Source of the DNA: an uncultured Roseburia sp.
GTDB taxonomy: Bacteria; Bacillota; Clostridia; Lachnospirales; Lachnospiraceae
Direction: 5' to 3'
NCBI GenBank assembly: GCA_946002055.1
Contig: CAMFYL010000002.1
Coordinates: forward strand, 1 to 64,000
Length of the DNA: 64,000 nt
Shown here: in pieces, positions 18,561 through 27,311 of the stretch
Layout of the letters: the number at the start of each line of letters is the position of its first letter
Position numbering within the stretch: position 1 is the first letter of the stretch
The notes under the pieces: model-generated
The model's database searches: none
What the model was told of the DNA's origin: nothing
Seen by the model: the letters and a program-made list of their open reading frames with translations, nothing else
Program-made: the position numbers and the translations under genes

Positions 18561-19544
18561 ATGTTCAAAGAATACATTGTATATCGGAAATGGCTGATCA
18601 TTAGTTTTTGGGTAAATTGTTGTATTGTAGCTTTCGTGGGATTTTTGTACCACAGTAACATGGAAGGGGTTTTTTATGCCCTGGGACTTTGCCTTTTGGT
18701 TTTTGTCTGCTTTGTAGTGGGGGACATGATTGCATATTCGCAAAAGAGAAATGAGCGAAAACGTATGCAGCTGGCCCTTGGCAGTGGCGATGTGGAGTAT
18801 GTAAAGACTACGGATCCTGTAGAGGGCCATTATGTGGAAATGTTAGAAGAACTTTCTATGGCATATGCAACCGCTCAGGACGAAGGAGCCAGAGATCGCA
18901 GGGCCCGTCAGGAATATTACACCACATGGGTGCACCAGATTAAGACTCCCATTGCGGCTATGAATATGTTGCTTCAGCAAAATGATACCAAGGAAAACCG
19001 CGACTTAAGGGTGCAGCTATTTCGCATTGAAGAGTATGTGGAAATGGTTCTTCACTATTCCAGATTGGAAGAAGGGGGACAGGACTTTGTATTTGAGAAA
19101 TATGATTTGGATGATCTGCTGCGGCAGTGCATCCGCAAATACGCGCCTCTTTTTGTGCAGAAACGGTTGGCGTTGCAATATGAGGGAATACATCAGGAGA
19201 TTTTGACAGACAAGAAATGGTTTTGCTTTGTGGTGGAACAACTTTTGTCAAATGCAGTGAAGTACACACCGGCGGGAACCATCACCATAGATCTTTCTGG
19301 GGATGGCAGATTGCGTATTTCGGATACAGGGATTGGTATTTCTCCGGAGGATGTGCCAAGAGTCTTTGAAAAGGGATACACAGGGTATAACGGTAGAGAA
19401 CAACAGAAGTCCACGGGAATCGGACTGTATCTTTGTAAGCAGGTTACAGAACAACTTGGTCATTCTCTAGAGCTTTCCTCTAAGGTGGCGGAGGGTACCA
19501 CTGTTACCATAGGCATAAAGAGAAGAGATTTTTTAGTGGAATAG
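18561..19544 (+). CDS. Sensor histidine kinase, BceS-like intramembrane-sensing type
   Basis: Two short N-terminal TMs, YTTWVHQIKTPIAAM H-box, LLSNAVKYTPAGTI, DTGIGISPEDVPRVFEKGYTGYNG. Confidence 0.92.
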   Translation: MFKEYIVYRKWLIISFWVNCCIVAFVGFLYHSNMEGVFYALGLCLLVFVCFVVGDMIAYSQKRNERKRMQLALGSGDVEYVKTTDPVEGHYVEMLEELSMAYATAQDEGARDRRARQEYYTTWVHQIKTPIAAMNMLLQQNDTKENRDLRVQLFRIEEYVEMVLHYSRLEEGGQDFVFEKYDLDDLLRQCIRKYAPLFVQKRLALQYEGIHQEILTDKKWFCFVVEQLLSNAVKYTPAGTITIDLSGDGRLRISDTGIGISPEDVPRVFEKGYTGYNGREQQKSTGIGLYLCKQVTEQLGHSLELSSKVAEGTTVTIGIKRRDFLVE

Positions 19545-19571
19545 TCCACCTTACATTTTTGTCACACAGAC

Positions 19572-19614
19572 AGCCCCGGATGTCACATCATTCGATGTTG
19601 TGACCCTCGGGGCT
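19572..19614. promoter_or_regulatory. Long hairpin / palindrome between the sensor kinase and ABC genes
   Basis: agccccggatgtcacatc attc gatgttgtgaccctcggggct. Confidence 0.6.
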
Positions 19615-19661
19615 TTGCTATATTTATTGCAGAACAACAAATGAATCAGGAGGAAGTAAAT

Positions 19662-20429
19662 ATGGCGATTTTGGAAGTTGATTGTTTGGAAAAAGTATAT
19701 ACCACCCGTTTGGGGGGCAATCGTGTGCAGGCCCTACAGGAGGTATCTTTTTCGGTAGAAGAAGGAGAATATGTGGCAATCATGGGTGAGTCCGGAAGCG
19801 GCAAGACCACCTTGCTGAATATTTTAGCGGCCTTGGATAAGCCTACCAGCGGCATGGTGCTGTTAAACGGGAAAGATGTGACAGCCATTAAGGAGAAAGA
19901 TATCTCAAAATTTCGTCGAGATCATTTGGGATTTGTGTTTCAGGAGTTCAACTTACTGGACACCTTTTCTCTCAGAGACAACATCTGTCTGCCCCTGGTA
20001 CTCTCAGGACAATCCTTTGAACAGATGAATCCCAAAGTGGAGAAACTGGCTAAGGAATTGGAAATCTTTGAACTCTTAGACAAATATCCTTATGAAGTGT
20101 CTGGAGGTCAGAAGCAGAGAGCGGCTGTAGCAAGAGCCCTTGTGACAGAACCGGAGCTTGTGCTGGCGGATGAGCCTACGGGAGCTCTTGACTCCAAGTC
20201 CACTGACGGCCTTCTTAATATCTTTAATCAGATTAACAGAGGTGGTCAGACCATCGTTATGGTAACCCATTCTACCAAGGCGGCAAGTCACGCAAGCCGT
20301 GTGCTTTTTATCAAAGATGGGGAGGTGTTTCATCAGCTCTATCGGGGAGATAGTACCAAAGAAGAGATGTATCAGAAGATTTCTGATACCCTGACACTTC
20401 TTGCGACAGGTGGTGATTCTGATGAGTAG
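19662..20429 (+). CDS. ABC transporter ATP-binding protein (BceA-like)
   Basis: MGESGSGKTTLLNILAALDKPTSG, VSGGQKQRAAVARALVTEPELVLADEPTGALDSKS. Confidence 0.93.
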   Translation: MAILEVDCLEKVYTTRLGGNRVQALQEVSFSVEEGEYVAIMGESGSGKTTLLNILAALDKPTSGMVLLNGKDVTAIKEKDISKFRRDHLGFVFQEFNLLDTFSLRDNICLPLVLSGQSFEQMNPKVEKLAKELEIFELLDKYPYEVSGGQKQRAAVARALVTEPELVLADEPTGALDSKSTDGLLNIFNQINRGGQTIVMVTHSTKAASHASRVLFIKDGEVFHQLYRGDSTKEEMYQKISDTLTLLATGGDSDE

Positions 20430-22416
20430 AGGATATTATCGCCGTTTGGCCAAGACAAATATTACAAAGAATGGAAGAATCTATCTTCCTTATATCATTA
20501 CGGGAATTATTTGCGTCATGATGATGTATTTGATCAAATCCCTCTCCATCAATCCTGGCTTTGAACAGATGATTGGAGAAGAAGGTGTCACCATGTGTAT
20601 GATGTATGCCTGCTGGGTTGCACGGATTTTCGTTGTGATCTTTATTCTTTATACAAATAGTTTTTTGGTAAAACGAAGAAAGAAAGAGTTGGGAGTTTTT
20701 CATATTTTGGGAATGGAAAAGAAGCATATTTCTCTTGTGTTGCTTCTTGAGACTTTGTATATCTCTGCCATTACCATAGGTGTTGGTCTGGCTTTGGGAA
20801 TTGCAATGGATAAACTGATGTTTATGGTGATTCTTCGCATGCTTGGTGTAGAGATTCCCTTGGGCTTCTTTATTTCTTCAGATGCCATTGTGGTTACCAT
20901 CCTTTTGTTTGCCGCAATTTATGTTATCACCTGGATATTAAATGTGTTTCAGATTCATGCAGCAAAGCCTGTGGAACTCCTTCGGGGAAGTGATGTGGGA
21001 GAAAAGGAGCCAAAGACAAAATTCTTTATGGCACTGCTTGGCGTGATTTCGTTAGCAGCAGGATACTACCTTGCTGTAACCACAGAGAACCCAATGAGCT
21101 CTATGAATGTATTTTTTATAGCAGTTCTTCTCGTTATCCTGGGCACCTATTGCCTCTTTACCGCCGGCAGTATTGCCTTTTTGAAAATACTGAAAAGGAA
21201 TAAGAGGTATTACTATAAGACCAACCATTTCGTCAGTGTGTCCGGCATGTTATATCGTATGAAACAAAATGCAGTGGGGCTTGCAAGCATTTGTATTCTC
21301 TCCACCATGGTGCTGGTAACCATTTCTTTTACCTCATCTATGATGATTGGATTTGAAGATATTTTGCGACAATTTCATCCCAAGGAATTGGAGGTATATG
21401 CTTCAGGGATTTCTGATGATGTGGCAAGCAATATGATAGATGAAGTGAAGCAGAGGCAGCAGTCTTTGGGGTTACAGGTTACAGATGAGGTAGACTATCA
21501 ATTTTTATCCTATTGCGTGATGGAGACGGAAGATGGTTTCAAGACAGATTATATGGATGAAGATATGGAGGCCATAGAGAAACTGAAGAATCTGGTGATT
21601 CTCTCGGAGGAAGACTATAATCGCATAGAAGATGCCAATCTTTCCCTAAAAAATCAGGAAGCATTGGTTATAGGGGTTCCAAAAACTTATGAAAAGTCAG
21701 AGATCACACTGTTCGATGATACATTTTCGGTCAAAAAAGGAGATCATATTGGCCTTCAAAACAACCGGGTGATGTCTAATGCGGTGGATAGCTATTTTGT
21801 AGTAGTAAAAGACCGGGAAATCTTGCAGCGAATTTATGAAAAGCAATTAGAAGCATATGGAGAAGCGGCCAGTGATTTGACATATTATTACGGATTCGAT
21901 ACCAATTCTTCCCCGGATGAGGAGATTGCTTTTCAACAGGAGATTACAGTGAATCCGTTGGTGGCAGAGACTGGTATACCATATATGGCGGAAAGTCGGG
22001 AGGCTGATCGCGTTGAACTGAAGTCTCTATATGGAGGCGTGTTCTTTATCGGCATATTCCTGGGAAGTCTTTTTCTGATGGCTACGGTGTTGATTATCTA
22101 TTACAAGCAGATTTCAGAAGGCTATGATGATAAGAGACGATTTACTATTATGCAACAGGTGGGTATGACGGAAAAGGAAGTTTCTAAAACCATCCGCTCC
22201 CAAGTGCTTACCGTATTCTTTATGCCTTTGATTGTGGCAGGAATACATCTTATCTTTGCCTTTCCGTTATTGGAGAAAATGCTTAATATGTTTTCTCTTA
22301 CGGATAAAGTTCTTTATGGAAAATGCCTGGTGGGATGTTATATCGTGTTCGCTCTGATTTATGTTGGGATTTATCATCTGACTGCAAAGACATATCACAG
22401 TATTATAAAGAAATAG
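20422..22416 (+). CDS. ABC transporter permease (BceB/FtsX-like)
   Basis: ~10 TM, large loop in second half; follows BceA-like ATPase with overlap. Confidence 0.9.
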   Translation: MSRGYYRRLAKTNITKNGRIYLPYIITGIICVMMMYLIKSLSINPGFEQMIGEEGVTMCMMYACWVARIFVVIFILYTNSFLVKRRKKELGVFHILGMEKKHISLVLLLETLYISAITIGVGLALGIAMDKLMFMVILRMLGVEIPLGFFISSDAIVVTILLFAAIYVITWILNVFQIHAAKPVELLRGSDVGEKEPKTKFFMALLGVISLAAGYYLAVTTENPMSSMNVFFIAVLLVILGTYCLFTAGSIAFLKILKRNKRYYYKTNHFVSVSGMLYRMKQNAVGLASICILSTMVLVTISFTSSMMIGFEDILRQFHPKELEVYASGISDDVASNMIDEVKQRQQSLGLQVTDEVDYQFLSYCVMETEDGFKTDYMDEDMEAIEKLKNLVILSEEDYNRIEDANLSLKNQEALVIGVPKTYEKSEITLFDDTFSVKKGDHIGLQNNRVMSNAVDSYFVVVKDREILQRIYEKQLEAYGEAASDLTYYYGFDTNSSPDEEIAFQQEITVNPLVAETGIPYMAESREADRVELKSLYGGVFFIGIFLGSLFLMATVLIIYYKQISEGYDDKRRFTIMQQVGMTEKEVSKTIRSQVLTVFFMPLIVAGIHLIFAFPLLEKMLNMFSLTDKVLYGKCLVGCYIVFALIYVGIYHLTAKTYHSIIKK

Positions 22417-22420
22417 AATT

Positions 22421-22456
22421 AGAGCCATTGGGGACGGGTACCAATGGCTCTTTTGC
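22421..22456 (+). terminator. Terminator hairpin (agccattgg...ccaatggct)
   Basis: agagccattggggacgggtaccaatggctctttt. Confidence 0.85.
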
Positions 22457-23367
22457 TACCACATAAATTGAGAAATGGTTACCAGTAGCGGAATGGTAAT
22501 CAGGGATAATAGGGTTGAAATCACCACAGTCTCCACTGCGTAAGAATAATCGCTGTTGTGAAGCTGGGCATACACCGCCACGTTAGAGCCCACCGGGCAG
22601 GCAGAGGCAATGAGAATCGCCAGCTTCATATCGTTCATAGATGCGGGTAACAGTGTCAAAATCCCCAACGTAAGCAGCGGGATGAGAAGAAGTCTTGCTG
22701 CTGATACACCATAGAGAATTTTCTTGGAAAACATTTTTTTGATATCTGTCTGTGCCAAGTAAATACCAATGGTAAACATAGCCAGAGGAGTGTTTAAGTT
22801 GGAACCGAAGTCAATGCATTGATACATTAGATTTGGCATAGAAATTCCGGTTCCGTAGAAGAAAAGCCCAATCAATATTGCAATCATAAAAGGAGCTGTT
22901 ATGATGTTTTTTAACTTCAGGGCTGCTTTTTGACCGGTGAGAATACTCACACCATAAGTCCATTGGCCCATATTTGTAAAAAAGATAAAGGCTGCAATAA
23001 AGAAAACAGCTTCATTTCCCAGACTTGCAATAATGAGAGGAATACCAAAGAATCCCGGATTGGCAAATGCTGTGGCAAATCCTGCAATGGCATCCTTTTT
23101 AAATACAAGATAGGAAACCAAGATAGAAATGAGAATGGCAATACCCGCCAAAACTGTGGAAAGGAGCAAGTGCTTTAGAGATTCCGGTGTTCGCTCCACC
23201 AGAAAGCCTTTGATAATCACGCAGGGAAGAGAGCAGTAAATCAAAATATTGGCGATGCTCTTAGAGCCTTCCTGAGAAATCTTGCCAAAGTGGAATAGGA
23301 GATATCCTCCCACCACAAGGACAAACATAATGATAATCTGTTTCAGTAAAATGAGTGCCAGTGTCAT
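22456..23367 (-). CDS. AEC family transporter
   Basis: ~10 TM, FANPGFFGIPLIIASLG...ACPVGSNVAVYAQLH typical of AEC/auxin-efflux carriers. Confidence 0.88.
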   Translation of the reverse strand: MTLALILLKQIIIMFVLVVGGYLLFHFGKISQEGSKSIANILIYCSLPCVIIKGFLVERTPESLKHLLLSTVLAGIAILISILVSYLVFKKDAIAGFATAFANPGFFGIPLIIASLGNEAVFFIAAFIFFTNMGQWTYGVSILTGQKAALKLKNIITAPFMIAILIGLFFYGTGISMPNLMYQCIDFGSNLNTPLAMFTIGIYLAQTDIKKMFSKKILYGVSAARLLLIPLLTLGILTLLPASMNDMKLAILIASACPVGSNVAVYAQLHNSDYSYAVETVVISTLLSLITIPLLVTISQFMW

Positions 23368-23385
23368 ATTGTGACCTTCTTTCTT

Positions 23386-24153
23386 TTAGTACTGATATCC
23401 TCGAAGCCACTCGTTGAAAATGCAAAGCAATTCTCTGACGAAATAGGTCGGAAAGAGCCACCAGGCAGTTCTGGCGGCAATGCCCTTAGCGTCAAAGCCT
23501 AAGTGCTCTGCAATCTTTGTGGCCCGATAGATATGAAATTCATTGGAGACAAGGGCTAACTTGGGGCAAAGCTTTTCTCTGCGGATGATGTCCATAGAGA
23601 AGATAATATTTTCACCTGTGTTTTTGGAATTTGCCTCCAGATAAATGCGTTCTTCCGAAATTCCTGCATCTACCAGGTACTGATACATACACTCTGCCTC
23701 AGAGATGTCTTCGTCGTCACCCTTCCCACCTGAGACCACACAGGATACCTCCGGATGCTTTTCCATAAATGTAAGAGCTGCCAGAAGCCGCTCCTCCAAC
23801 ATCAGACTTGCCTTGGTGCCATAGACTTTGCAGCCCAGGACAACAAGGGTGCAGGGGGGAGCGGCTTTTTTGATGATTGCTACAACCATGCGAATGGTGT
23901 TTACCAATACATAGGCAAGCAGCACAATCCCCAGTAGAAAAGCAAAGGTTAGTAGAGTCCTCCCAAAACTTGTGGTTTGCATTCTGTTAAATAGTGCCGG
24001 CAGCTTTTTATATGTCAGACCGCAAAGCAGTAAAAGACCGGATAAAAACAGTCCCACGCCATTTCCCGCATTTATTATTCTTTTGGTTAGTATTGGTGCG
24101 GCGAACCATAATAGCAATAGAACGCCAACGGAAATCATAATATAACTTTTCAT
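23386..24153 (-). CDS. YdcF family (DUF218) membrane protein
   Basis: LVVLGCKVYGTKASLMLEERLLAAL, VVSGGKGDDEDISEAECMYQYL, ANSKNTGENIIFS. Confidence 0.9.
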   Translation of the reverse strand: MKSYIMISVGVLLLLWFAAPILTKRIINAGNGVGLFLSGLLLLCGLTYKKLPALFNRMQTTSFGRTLLTFAFLLGIVLLAYVLVNTIRMVVAIIKKAAPPCTLVVLGCKVYGTKASLMLEERLLAALTFMEKHPEVSCVVSGGKGDDEDISEAECMYQYLVDAGISEERIYLEANSKNTGENIIFSMDIIRREKLCPKLALVSNEFHIYRATKIAEHLGFDAKGIAARTAWWLFPTYFVRELLCIFNEWLRGYQY

Positions 24154-24258
24154 GAGTTTAGTCTAGCAGAACCCATCACGTCTGGCAAAGAAAATTTGTC
24201 GCAACCCCGGGGGAAATATGGTATTCTATAATGTAGTGAAAAGGACGAGGAGGAAGTT

Positions 24259-25341
24259 ATGTCATATTCCTATGATGATGCGGCCAGGCTGATTATTCAG
24301 GCGGGACTGGAATTGGTTGAAAAGGGGCTGATTTCCAGAACCTGGGGTAATATCAGTGCAAGACTGTCAAAGACAGAGTTTTTGATTACACCAAGTGGAC
24401 AGGCATACGATACATTGACCCCGGAGAAGCTTGTGGTGGTACAGATAGAGGATTGCAGTTATGAGGGGGACATTCGCCCCTCCAGTGAAAAGGGAGTCCA
24501 TGCAGAGGCGTATCGTTATCGGCCGGATGTAAACTTTGTGGTGCACACCCATCAGACATTTGCCACGGCGTTGAGTGTTTTGGGTGAAGATGTTACCGGA
24601 TTTGATGAAAAATATGCCAAGGTGTTGGGAACAAGTATTGTCTGTGGCGAGTATGCTATTTCCTCTACCAAAAAACTGATGAAAAAGATGGGAAAGGCCA
24701 TAAAGGCAAATCCCACATCCAACGGTTTTTTGATGCGATATCACGGAGCCCTTTGTCTTGGCAGAGATGACCGTCATGCCTTTGCCATTAGTCAGGCTAT
24801 GGAAGAAATCAGTGGCAGAATGATTGGCACGATCACAGGCGAGAACCATGCTACGTTAGAAGGCTTGCGCAAGGCATATGAAGAGCATATGGAACTTGCA
24901 ACAGCCACAGGAACTGCATCAGATGTTTGGCAAAATGATTTAGAGAATGTGTTGGCAGCAGGCCCTTGGAGTTATGGGTTTGTGTCAGAACATCCGCTGC
25001 TAACCACGTATAGCAAAGTGGGAAGGAAACTTCGCCCAATGATTGATGATATGGCACAGATTGTGGGAACCGAGATTTCTTTTGCGGCAGCAAACGCTGA
25101 TGAGGCACAGATTCACAAGGCCCTGGGAAATCAAAATGCACTGTTCCTTCAGGGTGTTGGAACCCTTTGCGTGGCAGGAAGTGAAGACGATGCTAAGGCG
25201 GTGGAACAGGTTTTGGAAAAAGACCTGGTTTGTGAAATGTATGCAGAACTGATGGATTGCAGACATTCTTTGGGAAGGGCAGACGCCTTTTTCCAGAGAA
25301 ATGTATATTTAAAGAAATATTCCAAGCAAATGTCCCGTTAA
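24259..25341 (+). CDS. Class II aldolase/adducin family protein with extra C-terminal aldolase-II-like segment
   Basis: GLVEKGLISRTWGNISARL, HTHQTFATALS; C-term NALFLQGVGTLCVAGSEDDAKAVEQVLEKD. Confidence 0.88.
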   Translation: MSYSYDDAARLIIQAGLELVEKGLISRTWGNISARLSKTEFLITPSGQAYDTLTPEKLVVVQIEDCSYEGDIRPSSEKGVHAEAYRYRPDVNFVVHTHQTFATALSVLGEDVTGFDEKYAKVLGTSIVCGEYAISSTKKLMKKMGKAIKANPTSNGFLMRYHGALCLGRDDRHAFAISQAMEEISGRMIGTITGENHATLEGLRKAYEEHMELATATGTASDVWQNDLENVLAAGPWSYGFVSEHPLLTTYSKVGRKLRPMIDDMAQIVGTEISFAAANADEAQIHKALGNQNALFLQGVGTLCVAGSEDDAKAVEQVLEKDLVCEMYAELMDCRHSLGRADAFFQRNVYLKKYSKQMSR

Positions 25342-25403
25342 TAGGACACTTCCTTTGCTAATCTTGAATCAGAAAGAAGAGAGATTGCAAGGGGGATGTC
25401 ATT

Positions 25404-25511
25404 ATGAAGGGATACGAAGTTGCTGTAGGATATATGGGTTATGTAGATGGCGAGTATATGTTATTTGCCAGTGAGACGGAATACTTAGAATTTATGAGAG
25501 AGGTTGCTTAA
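25404..25511 (+). CDS. Small ORF, 35 aa: MKGYEVAVGYMGYVDGEYMLFASETEYLEFMREVA
   Basis: ATG preceded by a purine-rich RBS (aaggggg), stop 3 bp before the aminopeptidase P start; absent from the ORF track because short. Confidence 0.6.
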   Translation: MKGYEVAVGYMGYVDGEYMLFASETEYLEFMREVA

Positions 25512-25514
25512 GTT

Positions 25515-27311
25515 ATGAGTCAAGTAGATGAGAGAATTGCACAGTTGAGAGATCTGATGAAGGAACAAGAGATTTCTGTTTACATTGTTCCCACAGCAGA
25601 CGATCATGCATCGGAGTACATTGGAGATCATTATAAGAGTCGCCAGTTCATTACCGGATTTACCGGATCTGCCGGTACGGCGGTGATTACTCAGGAGGAA
25701 GTAGGCCTTTGGACAGATGGTAGATACTTTGTTCAGGCGGCCAAGCAGATTGCGGACAGCGAAGTGAAACTTTTCCCAATGGGAGAGCCGGATGTTCCCA
25801 CGGTAAAGGAATATGTGAAGAAGCATTTGCCAAAAGGGGGCAATATTGGTTTTGATGGCACCTGTATGGTGGCAAAAGACGGCGAAGCCTTCGCCCAGAT
25901 GACCAAAGAGAAAGGTGGCTGTATTAAGGCTGACCAAGATTTGATTGGAAAGATTTGGGAGCAGCGCCCGGTGCTGTCCTCAGCACCGGTATGGGTGTTA
26001 GAACAGCAGTATGCCGGCGTGAGTACTTCGGACAAATTATCACATATCAGAGAGAAGATGCAGGAGAGGGAATGTGATTGTCATTTGGTGACAAGCCTTT
26101 ATGACATTGCGTGGATTTGTAATTTGCGCGGGGATGACATTTCTCATGTACCTGTCTTTTTGTCTTTCCTACTTTTGACACCGGAAGAGACCATTCTATA
26201 CTGCTTTTATGAGAGCTGGTCTGAGGATGTAATCGAGTATTTGAAACAGGAAGGCATTTTTGTACGACCATATCATCAGATATATGAGGACCTTGGTGCA
26301 TTGGTATCCTTCGGAAAGGGAATGCTTTTGGATAAGTCCGGTGTGAATGTGAAACTAATGGAATGTTTGCCGAAGGATTTGAAGGTAGTGGATGCCGCCA
26401 ATCCATCGGAGCTGATGCGTGCCATCAAGAACCCTGTTGAGATTGCCAATACCATAGAGGCTCATATTAGAGACGGCGTTGCAGTGACAAAGTTTATTTA
26501 CGAGCTCAAGCAGCAAGGCGGAAGAGAGCATATGACAGAGCTTAGCGCTGCGGACTATTTGCAGGAACTTCGCCAGCAGCAACCGGGATATTTGGATCTT
26601 AGTTTTGATACCATTGCAGCTTACGGTCCTAACGCAGCTATGATGCACTATAGTGCAACCCCGGAAGACTTCTCGGTATTAAAACCGGAAGGATTTCTTC
26701 TTGTGGATTCCGGCGGACAGTATTTGGGTGGAACCACCGATATCACAAGGACCATCGTCCTTGGACCGTTGACAGATAAGATGAAGCTTTTATATACACG
26801 AGTTTTGCAGGGGCATTTGCGTTTGTCCCGTGCAAAGTTTCCGAAGGGAGCCACTGGTCAGAACTTGGATGTTTTGGCGAGACAGCCACTTTGGGACATG
26901 GGACTTGATTACCGCTGCGGCACAGGCCATGGCGTGGGCCATTTGCTCAATGTGCATGAGGGTCCAAACTCCTTCCGCTGGCGCACCCTAGAGGGACAGA
27001 ATCCCCAAGCCATTGTCCCCGGTATGATTACCACCAACGAACCGGGATATTATGAGGAAGATGGTTTTGGCATTCGTATCGAGAATGAACTTCTCTGTGT
27101 AGAAGGTGAGAAAACAGAGTATGGACAGTTCTACGAATTTCAGAATCTAACCTTTGCGCCAATTGATTTGGATGCAGTAATTCCGGAGCTGTTGTCTGAG
27201 GATGAGAGGACATGGCTCAATGAGTATCATCAGCAGGTATTTGATAAGATTAGTCCTTATTTGAATGAAGAAGAAAAGGAATGGCTAGCATATGAAACAA
27301 GAGCAATCTAA
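25515..27311 (+). CDS. Aminopeptidase P family protein (M24)
   Basis: YIVPTADDHASEYIGDHYKSRQFITGFTGSAGTAVIT; DSGGQYLGGTTDITRT; GTGHGVGHLLNVHEGP; TNEPGYYEEDGFGIRIEN. Confidence 0.95.
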   Translation: MSQVDERIAQLRDLMKEQEISVYIVPTADDHASEYIGDHYKSRQFITGFTGSAGTAVITQEEVGLWTDGRYFVQAAKQIADSEVKLFPMGEPDVPTVKEYVKKHLPKGGNIGFDGTCMVAKDGEAFAQMTKEKGGCIKADQDLIGKIWEQRPVLSSAPVWVLEQQYAGVSTSDKLSHIREKMQERECDCHLVTSLYDIAWICNLRGDDISHVPVFLSFLLLTPEETILYCFYESWSEDVIEYLKQEGIFVRPYHQIYEDLGALVSFGKGMLLDKSGVNVKLMECLPKDLKVVDAANPSELMRAIKNPVEIANTIEAHIRDGVAVTKFIYELKQQGGREHMTELSAADYLQELRQQQPGYLDLSFDTIAAYGPNAAMMHYSATPEDFSVLKPEGFLLVDSGGQYLGGTTDITRTIVLGPLTDKMKLLYTRVLQGHLRLSRAKFPKGATGQNLDVLARQPLWDMGLDYRCGTGHGVGHLLNVHEGPNSFRWRTLEGQNPQAIVPGMITTNEPGYYEEDGFGIRIENELLCVEGEKTEYGQFYEFQNLTFAPIDLDAVIPELLSEDERTWLNEYHQQVFDKISPYLNEEEKEWLAYETRAI

